A stretch of DNA of 64,000 nucleotides, from assembly GCF_003627755.1 (NCBI RefSeq), contig NZ_CP032694.1, positions 3,649,501 to 3,713,500 on the forward strand, in the 5' to 3' direction. The position numbers and the translations under genes are program-made. The notes beneath the pieces are model-generated. The model did no database searches. It was given only the letters and a program-made list of their open reading frames with translations, and was not told the origin of the DNA. This document shows positions 8,921 to 16,179 of this stretch, one piece after another. This DNA comes from Rhizobium jaguaris. GTDB taxonomy: Bacteria; Pseudomonadota; Alphaproteobacteria; Rhizobiales; Rhizobiaceae. Within the stretch, counting starts at the first letter, position 1; each line of letters begins with the position of its first letter.

Positions 8921-9835
8921 ATGAGAAAATTCACGCAAACGTCGGAATCAACCGTGGCTTCCAGGCTAGCAAAGTTGCTTGGCAAGACGGTGCGATGCAC
9001 CCGGATATCAACGTATCTCGGACGAAATGAAGTATTCACGATCAATGACGGCCTGATTTTGAAGATCTTCCACATCGATCCCCGCCAGCGTCGAAAGACC
9101 GAAATGGCCTCGCTGGCGTTCCTGGAAAGAATAGGAATTCCGGGACCGCAATATGTCGCTCACAGCGACGAAGAAGACGATCTCCTATGGCTGTTGCAGA
9201 CCCGGCTCAAAGGCGATCCCTTATCCCTTCAGGCGGGAAATCCTGCCTATCACGCGAATATCTATCGTGAGATCGGCGGGATCCTGGCTCGGCTGCAGGA
9301 CGCCTCGATCACTGAGCCGCCGGACCTGCTGCATCAAACACTGGCGGAGCGATGGGCTCATACCCGCAGGCGGCTGGACGGCAAATCTGTTGGCGGACTC
9401 GATGTGGTCAGACGCGCAATCGAATATCTCGATGGTGCCGATCTGGCCGACCGGAGGCCACTTGTCTTCGTCCATAACGATTTTTCGGCGCGTAATTTTC
9501 TGGTCGACCCGGGCAAGGACGGGGCGCCGCTTCGCTTCATTGGCCTGATCGACTTCGAAAAATCGTTCCTTGGCGATCCCTGGGCCGATCTTGCCATTCT
9601 CCTGTCCAAGACGATGGCCTCGAACCCAGTCATATTTTCCGCCTTCTGCGACGGTTTCGGCCGCGATCGTGCACTCGCGCTGGTTACGCATCCGAACATG
9701 GTCAACCGCAGTCTGATCGAAATGCTCTATATCGTCAGTTGGGCAGCCTCGGACGATCCCGACTTCTGCGCCTCTGCCCTCGCGTACACAAATTCGCTGC
9801 TTCAAGGCACGGCCATGGCCGCACTGCAACTGTGA
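8921..9835 (+). CDS. APH/choline-kinase-fold phosphotransferase
   Basis: A 304-residue protein with the catalytic signature of the aminoglycoside phosphotransferase fold: HNDFSARN at residues 185-192 (Asp187 as catalytic base, Asn192 as metal ligand) and IDFEKS with Asp211, the second metal ligand. LKIFHID around residue 47-53 supplies the ATP-binding lysine strand. GDPWADLAILL is the conserved segment after the DFE motif. The family includes antibiotic kinases, choline/ethanolamine kinases and homoserine kinases, so an antibiotic substrate cannot be assumed. It is the first of three or four closely spaced rightward genes; the acetyltransferase follows 26 bp later. Confidence 0.82.
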   Translation: MRKFTQTSESTVASRLAKLLGKTVRCTRISTYLGRNEVFTINDGLILKIFHIDPRQRRKTEMASLAFLERIGIPGPQYVAHSDEEDDLLWLLQTRLKGDPLSLQAGNPAYHANIYREIGGILARLQDASITEPPDLLHQTLAERWAHTRRRLDGKSVGGLDVVRRAIEYLDGADLADRRPLVFVHNDFSARNFLVDPGKDGAPLRFIGLIDFEKSFLGDPWADLAILLSKTMASNPVIFSAFCDGFGRDRALALVTHPNMVNRSLIEMLYIVSWAASDDPDFCASALAYTNSLLQGTAMAALQL

Positions 9836-9861
9836 TCCCCTCTCAATAAGCGGAATTGGTG

Positions 9862-10506
9862 ATGGCTTACACATCCGAACTTGTCCGGCCCAAAATTGCC
9901 GAAACGATCATTCATCCGACCGCCTGCGTGAAAGCCTCCCAAATAGGAGATCGATGCGAGATTCTTGCCGAGACTTCGGTCAGCAGATCCCAACTCGGAG
10001 ATTTTTCCTATCTCGGCCAGCATTGTGTGATCGCAGATGCGGTCATCGGCCGATTTTGCGCCATCGCAGCCAATGTCCGGGTGGGCGCGCCCAATCATCC
10101 GATCGAGCGTCCGTCCATGCATCGGTTCACCTATTGTCCCGAATACTATTTCGAAGGCGCAGAACGCGACTTTGAATTTTTCAGGAAGCGTGGCGCCGAC
10201 CGTGTGATCATCGGCCACGATGTTTGGATTGGCCATGGAGTGATCGTTTTGCCGGGCGTGACGATCGGCAATGGCGCGGTGCTCGCGGCCGGTGCCGTCG
10301 TCACGAAGGATGTCACCCCGTACACGATCGTCGGAGGCGTTCCCGCCCGGCCGATCCGGGAGAGGTTCACGCGAAACATCGCGGAAAAGCTTACCGAAAT
10401 CGCATGGTGGAATTGGCCGCTTGAAACCTTGATCGAAAGGCTTGCTGACTTCCAGTCGGAGGACATCGAGGGTTTCTGCAAGCGTTGGTCGCAACCCCGC
10501 TTCTGA
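9862..10506 (+). CDS. Hexapeptide-repeat acetyltransferase, xenobiotic (CatB/Vat-like) class
   Basis: A 214-residue left-handed beta-helix protein. Hexapeptide repeats run from about residue 14 to 85 and again from about 110 to 165 ([20 protein letters not shown], then [17 protein letters not shown]). Between them sits [15 protein letters not shown], whose Asn-His pair matches the catalytic His of xenobiotic acetyltransferases (chloramphenicol/streptogramin type). GGVPARPI and a helical tail are also usual. Members also acetylate sugars and lipids, so the acceptor is unknown. A TTG at 9856 and a GTG at 9859 lie in frame, but the ATG at 9862 was chosen. It appears co-transcribed with the phosphotransferase. 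Confidence 0.82.
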   Translation: MAYTSELVRPKIAETIIHPTACVKASQIGDRCEILAETSVSRSQLGDFSYLGQHCVIADAVIGRFCAIAANVRVGAPNHPIERPSMHRFTYCPEYYFEGAERDFEFFRKRGADRVIIGHDVWIGHGVIVLPGVTIGNGAVLAAGAVVTKDVTPYTIVGGVPARPIRERFTRNIAEKLTEIAWWNWPLETLIERLADFQSEDIEGFCKRWSQPRF

Positions 10507-10552
10507 GAATACCCTTTTTCAGATCGCACTCATCACGGCAAAGGAAAGCGCG

Positions 10553-10666
10553 ATGTCTCATTGCATTGAGGTCGATGTCCTCATCTGTGGCGCGGCGACT
10601 GTGTACTTGTTCGGCCCGACGGATACGTCGGCGCAGTCGTGGATCGCAGCCATCGTCACGTGCTGA
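10553..10666 (+). CDS. Possible 37-residue peptide between acetyltransferase and HAD genes
   Basis: A short frame starting MSHCIEVDVLICGAATVY and ending in IVTC, then TGA. A good ribosome site, AAGGAAAG at 10541-10548, sits 4 nt before the ATG, better than those of several certain genes here. The frame has two terminal-region cysteines and one central. No family is recognised. It could be a true small peptide, a translational coupler for the HAD gene, or the decayed start of a nucleotide-binding protein. It is in the same frame as the HAD gene, with only its own TGA between them. Confidence 0.35.
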   Translation: MSHCIEVDVLICGAATVYLFGPTDTSAQSWIAAIVTC

Positions 10667-10723
10667 GCGATTAGCTGGACCAAATCGGTCTTTTCAACTC
10701 CGAAAATTGAGAAAGGCGCATCG

Positions 10724-11449
10724 ATGCATGAAATATTGGAAAACGTTTTGATATGGGATTTCGAGGGAACGCTGGCAGTTCGTCCTGGCCGTTTTGCTGG
10801 CGCTTTGGCGGATGCTGCGCGGATCATCGATGGAACCTTTTCTGCTTCGACCGCTGACCTGAGGCCACTTCTGTCACCAGCATTTCCATGGCACTCGAAA
10901 GAACTGATGCACAAATATGCCGGGGACGCAGATTCCTGGTGGACGAATATCGAGAAATATTCGACGGATGCCCTGCAGCAATTCGGGCTTTCGAGTTCCG
11001 TCTCCCGAGAGGCAGCACGGCTTGCACGCTCGGTCTATCTCGACATAAGCGGCTGGCGGCGAATCGACGGGACAGTCGAAACCCTTGAGATCTTATCTGA
11101 GCGCGGCTGGGTTCACGTCATCATGTCCAATTTTGCGCCGGAACTGGAGTTGATCGTGGATGGTCTTGGCCTTTCGGACCCCATAGCGATGGCGTTTTCC
11201 TCCGCAATCGTCGGCTTCGAAAAACCGCATGAGGGGTTCTTCAGATATGTTTTCGAACGGCTTGGCCGAGCGCGGGCCGTTTGGATGATCGGTGACAACG
11301 TCGATGCCGACATCAAGGGCGCACGCGCCGCCGGCTTGAAAACCATATTGCTTGGCGAGCACTCCCCTGAAGCCGATCATTCGATTCCGGCAATCTTTCA
11401 AGTCGCCGATATCGTGGGCTCGCCTCCGGGTATTCGCAAAGACGACTGA
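10724..11449 (+). CDS. HAD-superfamily hydrolase with altered motif I
   Basis: A 241-residue HAD protein with a helical cap. Motif I is WDFEGT (residues 11-16): the nucleophile Asp12 is present, but the second aspartate of DxDGT is Glu14. Motif II lies in VIMSNFAPE, motif III lysine in GFEKPHEGFF, and motif IV in MIGDNVDADIKGARAAGL. These are all the residues needed for phosphoryl transfer apart from the Asp-to-Glu change at the general acid/base position. Family members are phosphatases and dehalogenases; the substrate is unknown. GAGAAAGG upstream supports the start. It is the last gene of the rightward cassette and converges on pntB. Confidence 0.82.
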   Translation: MHEILENVLIWDFEGTLAVRPGRFAGALADAARIIDGTFSASTADLRPLLSPAFPWHSKELMHKYAGDADSWWTNIEKYSTDALQQFGLSSSVSREAARLARSVYLDISGWRRIDGTVETLEILSERGWVHVIMSNFAPELELIVDGLGLSDPIAMAFSSAIVGFEKPHEGFFRYVFERLGRARAVWMIGDNVDADIKGARAAGLKTILLGEHSPEADHSIPAIFQVADIVGSPPGIRKDD

Positions 11450-11479
11450 CGAAGTCCATTGCTGGCACAGAGAACGGAA

Positions 11480-12877
11480 TCACTCATTGACTGCCTTGAC
11501 GATCTCCTCGGTCACCTTCTTGGCGTCACCGAGCAGCATCATCGTGCCGTCCTTGTAGAACAGCGTGTTGTCGATACCGGCATAGCCGGATCCAAGGGAG
11601 CGTTTGACGAAAAGGCAAGTCTTGGCCCTGTCGACGTCAAGGATTGGCATGCCGTAGATCGGCGAGGTCTTGTCGTCGCGTGCGGCCGGGTTCGTGACAT
11701 CGTTGGCGCCGATGACGTAGGCGACATCGGCCTGCGCAAATTCCGAATTGATGTCCTCGAGCTCGAACACTTCGTCATAAGGAACATTGGCTTCGGCAAG
11801 CAGCACATTCATGTGGCCGGGCATGCGGCCGGCGACGGGATGGATGGCATATTTCACGTCGACGCCGTTTGCCTTCAGCTTGTCGGCCATTTCGCGCAGC
11901 GCATGTTGGGCCTGGGCGACCGCCATGCCGTACCCCGGCACGATGATGACTTTCGAGGCATTGGCCATCAGATAGGCAGCATCCTCTGCCGAGCCGAGCT
12001 TGACAGTTTTGTCGCTATTGTCGGCGCCACTGGAAGCCGCCTCACCACCGAAACCTCCGAGGATCACGGAAATGAAAGAGCGGTTCATGCCCTTGCACAT
12101 GATGTAGCTGAGGATCGCACCCGAGGAGCCGACCAAAGCACCGGTGATGATCAGCGCCAGGTTGCCGAGTGTGAAGCCGATGCCAGCCGCCGCCCAGCCG
12201 GAATAGGAGTTCAGCATCGATACGACGACGGGCATGTCGGCGCCGCCGATCGGCACGATCAGCAATACGCCGAGCGCCAGGGCCAGAGCGACGATCGCCC
12301 AGAAATCGAAATGGCTTTCGCTGACGGTCAGACCGATGATGAAGAACACGATCAGCGCCAGCAGCGCGGAATTGATGACATGTCGGTTCGGCAGCAGGAT
12401 CGGCTTGCCCGACATGCGTCCGTCCAGCTTCAGGAAGGCGATGATCGAGCCGGTGAAGGTCAGCGCGCCGATCGCCGCGCCGATCGCCATTTCGATGCGG
12501 GCCTCGCGATGGATCAAGCCGATAGCACCGATGCCGAAAGAAGACGGCGTATAAAGTGCCGCGGCAGCGACCAGCACGGCCGCCAGACCGACCAGCGAAT
12601 GGAAGCCGGCGACGAGTTGCGGCATGGAGGTCATCGGAATGACGCGGGCGATATGGGCCCCTGCCCCGCCGCCGATGGCAAGACCGAGGATGATCAGCGC
12701 CAAGCCGCCGAAGGAGGGCGTCGCCAGAACCAGCGTCGTCGCGATGGCAATGCCCATGCCGACCATGCCGTAGAGATTGCCGCGGCGGCTGGTGGCCGGA
12801 TGCGACAGGCCGCGCAGCGCCAGGATGAACAGCACGCCGGAGACGAGATAGAGGAAGGCCGCGATATTGCTCAGCAT
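11480..12877 (-). CDS. pntB: NAD(P) transhydrogenase beta subunit
   Basis: A 465-residue membrane protein. The first half has eight or more hydrophobic helices (MLSNIAAFLYLVSGVLFILA onward), the proton-channel domain dII. The second half is the NADP-binding domain dIII with IIVPGYGMAVAQAQHALREM, the conserved NADP-contact loop, and later YVIGANDVTNPAA. Proton-translocating transhydrogenase makes NADPH from NADH at the expense of the proton gradient. The frame is open a further 60 codons upstream, but that part overlaps the preceding gene; the ATG at 12877 gives the family start. It lies 7 bp after pntA part 2. Confidence 0.95.
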   Translation of the reverse strand: MLSNIAAFLYLVSGVLFILALRGLSHPATSRRGNLYGMVGMGIAIATTLVLATPSFGGLALIILGLAIGGGAGAHIARVIPMTSMPQLVAGFHSLVGLAAVLVAAAALYTPSSFGIGAIGLIHREARIEMAIGAAIGALTFTGSIIAFLKLDGRMSGKPILLPNRHVINSALLALIVFFIIGLTVSESHFDFWAIVALALALGVLLIVPIGGADMPVVVSMLNSYSGWAAAGIGFTLGNLALIITGALVGSSGAILSYIMCKGMNRSFISVILGGFGGEAASSGADNSDKTVKLGSAEDAAYLMANASKVIIVPGYGMAVAQAQHALREMADKLKANGVDVKYAIHPVAGRMPGHMNVLLAEANVPYDEVFELEDINSEFAQADVAYVIGANDVTNPAARDDKTSPIYGMPILDVDRAKTCLFVKRSLGSGYAGIDNTLFYKDGTMMLLGDAKKVTEEIVKAVNE

Positions 12878-12884
12878 GCCGCCC

Positions 12885-13283
12885 TCACTTGTCTTTCTTC
12901 TTGTACATCGCCAGCATGCGCTGGGTGACAAGGAAGCCACCGAAGATATTAACCGAGACGAGCACCAGCGCCACAAAGCCGAAACCGGTGGCAAGCCCGC
13001 TGGCGGAAATGCCGACCGCCAGAAGCGCGCCGACGACGATGACCGAGGAAATCGCATTCGTCACAGCCATCAGCGGCGTATGCAAGGCTGGCGTCACAGA
13101 CCAGACGACATAATAGCCGACGAAGATCGCCAATACGAAGATCGCCAGTTGGAAGACGAAAGGATCGATCGCACCGCCAGAAACAGCGCTGACGGATTCC
13201 GGCGCCTGGGCGGCAGCGGTCATCACAGCGTTGACCGCGTCATCCAGTTGCTGAAGCGCCTGGTCCATTGCTTGGCTGGCCAT
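12885..13283 (-). CDS. pntAB: NAD(P) transhydrogenase alpha subunit, part 2 (membrane piece)
   Basis: A 132-residue protein with a flexible N-terminus and three to four membrane helices (FVFQLAIFVLAIFVGYYVVW, TPLMAVTNAISSVIVVGALL). It ends FGGFLVTQRMLAMYKKKDK. This is the membrane part of the alpha subunit, encoded separately in alphaproteobacteria whereas E. coli PntA is a single chain. Its ATG follows the pntA part 1 stop with no gap, and pntB follows after 7 bp, so the three are one coupled unit. Confidence 0.95.
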   Translation of the reverse strand: MASQAMDQALQQLDDAVNAVMTAAAQAPESVSAVSGGAIDPFVFQLAIFVLAIFVGYYVVWSVTPALHTPLMAVTNAISSVIVVGALLAVGISASGLATGFGFVALVLVSVNIFGGFLVTQRMLAMYKKKDK

Positions 13284-14447
13284 CTAGAGATCTCCCTTGT
13301 TGACCGTCGGCTGATCCGGGTCGACGAAATTCGGATGCACGACTTCGCCGCCATCGGTCAGCATCGTCGCTTTGATCAGTTCATCGGCACGGTTGAGCCC
13401 AAGGCTCCTGGTATTCTTGTCAACCATCGTTTCCAGGAAAGTGACGAGATTCTTGGCGTAGAGCGCAGACGCGCTCGCCGGAATGCGCCCGGCCATATTG
13501 GGATATCCGACCACCTTGACACCCTCGACATGGGCGACGGTCCCGAATTCGACACCCTCGACATTGCCCCCGCGTTCAACGGCAAGGTCGACGGCAACCG
13601 CGCCGGAGCGCATCGCCTTCAGCATCTCGCGGCTGACAAGCCGTGGTGCCGGGCGGCCGGGAATCAAAGCCGTCGTAATGACGATATCCTGTTTGGAAAT
13701 ATGTTCGGCAACCAGAGCCGCCTGCTTGGCCTGATAGTCTTTGGACATCTCCTTGGCATATCCGCCGGCCGTTTCCGCCGCCTTGAACTCCTCATCCTCG
13801 ACGGCGACGAATTTGGCGCCAAGCGAGGCGACCTGCTCCTTGGCGGCGGGACGAACATCCGTCGCCGACACCTGCGCGCCAAGCCGTCTTGCCGTCGCGA
13901 TCGCCTGCAGACCGGCCACGCCGGCGCCCATGACAAACACTTTCGCTGCCGGCACCGTACCGGCCGCCGTCATCATCATCGGCAACGCCCGGTCATAAAC
14001 GGCAGCTGCCTCGATGACCGCCTGATAGCCGGCGAGATTGGCCTGCGACGACAGGACGTCCATCGACTGTGCACGGGTGATGCGCGGCATCAGCTCCATA
14101 GCGAAGCTCGTCAGTCCGGCCCGTGCCATGTCGGCAAGTGCGGCTTCGTTGCCATAGGGATCCATGATGGCAATGACGATCGCGCCGCTCTTATAGCCCG
14201 CGATCTCGTCGCCGGTCGGCCGGCGTACTTTGAGGATGACATCGGCCTGAGCGGCGTCTTGAACGGAGCCAATACGCGCGCCGATGGCTTCGTATTCGCC
14301 ATCCCGAATGCGCGACGGAGCACCCGCGCCGGCTTCGACCACAATGTCGAAGCCAAGGCCTTTCATCTTCTTTACCGTTTCGACGGACGCCGCAACGCGC
14401 GTCTCATCCGCCACGGTCTCCTTGGCAACGAAAACCAGATTGCCCAA
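13284..14447 (-). CDS. pntAA: NAD(P) transhydrogenase alpha subunit, part 1 (NAD-binding)
   Basis: A 387-residue soluble domain dI. It starts MGNLVFVAKETVADETRVAA, related to alanine dehydrogenase. The NAD-binding loop is VFVMGAGVAGLQAIATARRLGA. The dI mobile-loop region near TTALIPGRPAPRLVSREML is present. An in-frame GTG at 14456 would add three residues, but the GAGG ribosome site at 14456-14459 overlaps it. The TTG at 14447 sits 8 nt from that site and gives the family N-terminus, so it was chosen. First gene of the pnt unit, about 110 bp after a cytochrome oxidase subunit IV gene. Confidence 0.93.
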   Translation of the reverse strand: MGNLVFVAKETVADETRVAASVETVKKMKGLGFDIVVEAGAGAPSRIRDGEYEAIGARIGSVQDAAQADVILKVRRPTGDEIAGYKSGAIVIAIMDPYGNEAALADMARAGLTSFAMELMPRITRAQSMDVLSSQANLAGYQAVIEAAAVYDRALPMMMTAAGTVPAAKVFVMGAGVAGLQAIATARRLGAQVSATDVRPAAKEQVASLGAKFVAVEDEEFKAAETAGGYAKEMSKDYQAKQAALVAEHISKQDIVITTALIPGRPAPRLVSREMLKAMRSGAVAVDLAVERGGNVEGVEFGTVAHVEGVKVVGYPNMAGRIPASASALYAKNLVTFLETMVDKNTRSLGLNRADELIKATMLTDGGEVVHPNFVDPDQPTVNKGDL

Positions 14448-14555
14448 CGACACCACCTCGCGTCAAACGACAGCACCACTGGATACAGGAGCGCAATAAC
14501 CTGCAAAATCAGGCCAAGATTCACGGAAAGCACGGGCCGGTCGGCCCTGCGTCGA

Positions 14556-14780
14556 TCAGAGCGTCAAATAACTGCCGACAAAAGCAAGGATAATGAAAAT
14601 CAGGAACCCGCCGAGGAAACCGGCGTGGCCGAAAAAGCCCGCGGTCATGCCGATCAGCAAGGCGACAACAATAGTAGTCCCGAGTTTGGCCGCCCGCAGA
14701 AACAGGTTATAGGTCTTCTCATGCTCCTTGTAATCCATCGGAGCACCTGTCTCGATCGGTCCGGTATGATGTTCGGCCAT
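14556..14780 (-). CDS. aa3-type cytochrome c oxidase subunit IV
   Basis: A 74-residue protein. The N-terminal MDYKEHEKTYNLFLRAAKLG motif followed by two short hydrophobic segments is characteristic of the small bacterial aa3-oxidase subunit IV family. It would sit in the inner membrane beside subunits I-III, which are not in this window. In many alphaproteobacteria this gene lies apart from the main cta operon and next to pntA, as here. It is probably the first gene of the leftward unit that continues into pntAA-pntAB-pntB. Confidence 0.88.
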   Translation of the reverse strand: MAEHHTGPIETGAPMDYKEHEKTYNLFLRAAKLGTTIVVALLIGMTAGFFGHAGFLGGFLIFIILAFVGSYLTL

Positions 14781-15061
14781 TCAAAAATCTCCCCTCAATC
14801 CACCCATCCGTCGGCCCGACAAGAGCCGATCGGCTGGAGTTCATCCTCGAAAGCAGCAGCACGTCCAGAGGATATGCCGCAGCCAAATTCCCACAATCGA
14901 GGCGTTACACAAAGCGACGAAAAATGCAATGCACGACAACGCCGCAGAGGCTGGAGCATCCCGCTTTCAGGTGGTCCCACCTGAAAGCGGACAAGAATGC
15001 CCTAGATTCAAAGGTCGAGAGCGATCTTTGTGCGTTCAATGAATGCACGGCTTAAGAAGGC

Positions 15062-15817
15062 TTAGCCGAATTGCTCTCGAACAGCGGTGCGCCCACCTGC
15101 AGCCAATCGCGCCGTTGGCAGGATGGTCAGCGGGAGCGTGCCGCCGTCTACATCGCGGGAGAACATCATCCGCCGCTCATAGGGTTCCGAATCGAAGAAG
15201 GGATACCGTTCCATCAACTTGCCGCGAATCTCTTTCGACCGCGAAGCAAGCAACGTCAGTTCGAAACCATAGGTCTCCGTCATGCGCGGCGGCACGATAG
15301 TGTCGGCATAGAAGACACGCTTGTAGAAAGCAGCGTGTGCCGGACGGATATGCTGCATCACCCGGTCGGCATTGAAATAGATAGCCGCGACGATTGCCGG
15401 CCTCAGCGTCAAGTAAGGTAGCGCCGGCATTTCAAGCTCGAAATCGGGATCGATCGCGAAGCGGGCCGGGTCTATCAGCGTCATGCCGGCATCGAGGAAG
15501 GCATGGATTTCATCGGGGAAAATCCCCGTGGACTGACAAACGCGATGGTCCGGCGTGACGTGGTGCACACGCACCGTACTCACCAGCTCTTCATAGTAAT
15601 AGACACCGAAAATATAGGCCTGTTCGTCGAAATCGATGGCGTCGATCATGGTCTTGGCTGCAACGGGCAAAACCGCATGCGCCTTATAGGCCTTGTAACG
15701 CAGCCGAGCGACATCCTCCATGTCCTCGCTGCTCTCGATCCGACGATATTCGACATGATCGAGCACCTCCATAAGCTTCCCAGCAAAGCTATTTTTCAAA
15801 GTACTCATATAAGTCAT
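15062..15817 (-). CDS. FeeM-like N-acyl amino acid synthase (GNAT fold)
   Basis: A 251-residue protein resembling the FeeM/N-acyl amino acid synthase branch of the acyltransferase superfamily that also contains LuxI synthases. The N-terminal half has EDVARLRYKAYKAH and GVYYYEELVSTVRVHHVTPD. The middle has DPARFAIDPDFELEMPALPY, and the C-terminal part has HAAFYKRVFYADTIVPPRMT. Relatives join a fatty acyl group from ACP to an amino acid. The LuxI triad of Arg, Phe and Trp at the N-terminus is not evident, so AHL synthesis is not claimed. A TTG at 15874 and ATGs at 15817 and 15808 are possible starts; 15817 has a weak GTGGAA upstream. No LuxR gene is adjacent. Confidence 0.78.
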   Translation of the reverse strand: MTYMSTLKNSFAGKLMEVLDHVEYRRIESSEDMEDVARLRYKAYKAHAVLPVAAKTMIDAIDFDEQAYIFGVYYYEELVSTVRVHHVTPDHRVCQSTGIFPDEIHAFLDAGMTLIDPARFAIDPDFELEMPALPYLTLRPAIVAAIYFNADRVMQHIRPAHAAFYKRVFYADTIVPPRMTETYGFELTLLASRSKEIRGKLMERYPFFDSEPYERRMMFSRDVDGGTLPLTILPTARLAAGGRTAVREQFG

Positions 15818-16179
15818 GGCCGTATTCCACAATGGTAACGGTCCATTATTGGTATTAACCGAAAAATTGATCAATATTCGTTTTAATTTTTATTAATTAT
15901 TTGTTCGTTAAGGTTAATTTTTTGACTACGAATACCGGTATAGATTCGAATATTCACGGATTCTTATCTAACGATTATTGTGAGATGTTGGGGGAAACCT
16001 GACGTAAGGACAGGCAAGAGGCATTGATGACAGTGATGTCTGCCTGTCACCAAAGATAGACGGGTTTGTTCTGGACAGTTTGAGTTCGGCAGACTCGACG
16101 TTCGCCCAGACTGGGAGACCGCCCACCGCTGGCCGTCTCCTCCTCGCATATGCGGCAGAGTCGGCAGTGAGGCGAGAGT
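15818..16179. other. AT-rich intergenic region upstream of the FeeM-like gene
   Basis: About 360 bp without a gene. The part from about 15830 to 15970 is far richer in A and T than its surroundings. It holds several TTAA tetramers and a perfect ATACCGGTAT palindrome near 15942-15951. None of the TTAA pairs has the 7-bp spacing of a full CtrA site. It probably carries the promoter of the FeeM-like gene. Confidence 0.5.

Noticed and set aside
10664..10666. TGA read through as selenocysteine to join the small frame to the HAD gene
   Set aside because: No SECIS-like element or need for a redox residue is apparent, the HAD gene has its own ribosome site, and a 19-codon open stretch is not rare.
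11459..14984. Long plus-strand frames (489 and 705 codons) opposite the pnt genes
   Set aside because: They mirror pntB, pntAB and pntAA, have no ribosome sites and show only charged low-complexity sequence.
15062..15817. LuxI-type homoserine lactone synthase for the GNAT-like gene
   Set aside because: The invariant LuxI N-terminal Arg/Phe/Trp pattern is not evident and no LuxR gene is near; the segments fit FeeM-like N-acyl amino acid synthases better.
15880..15960. CtrA binding site in the AT-rich region
   Set aside because: The TTAA pairs have spacers of 6 or 11 bp, not the 7 bp of a full CtrA site.
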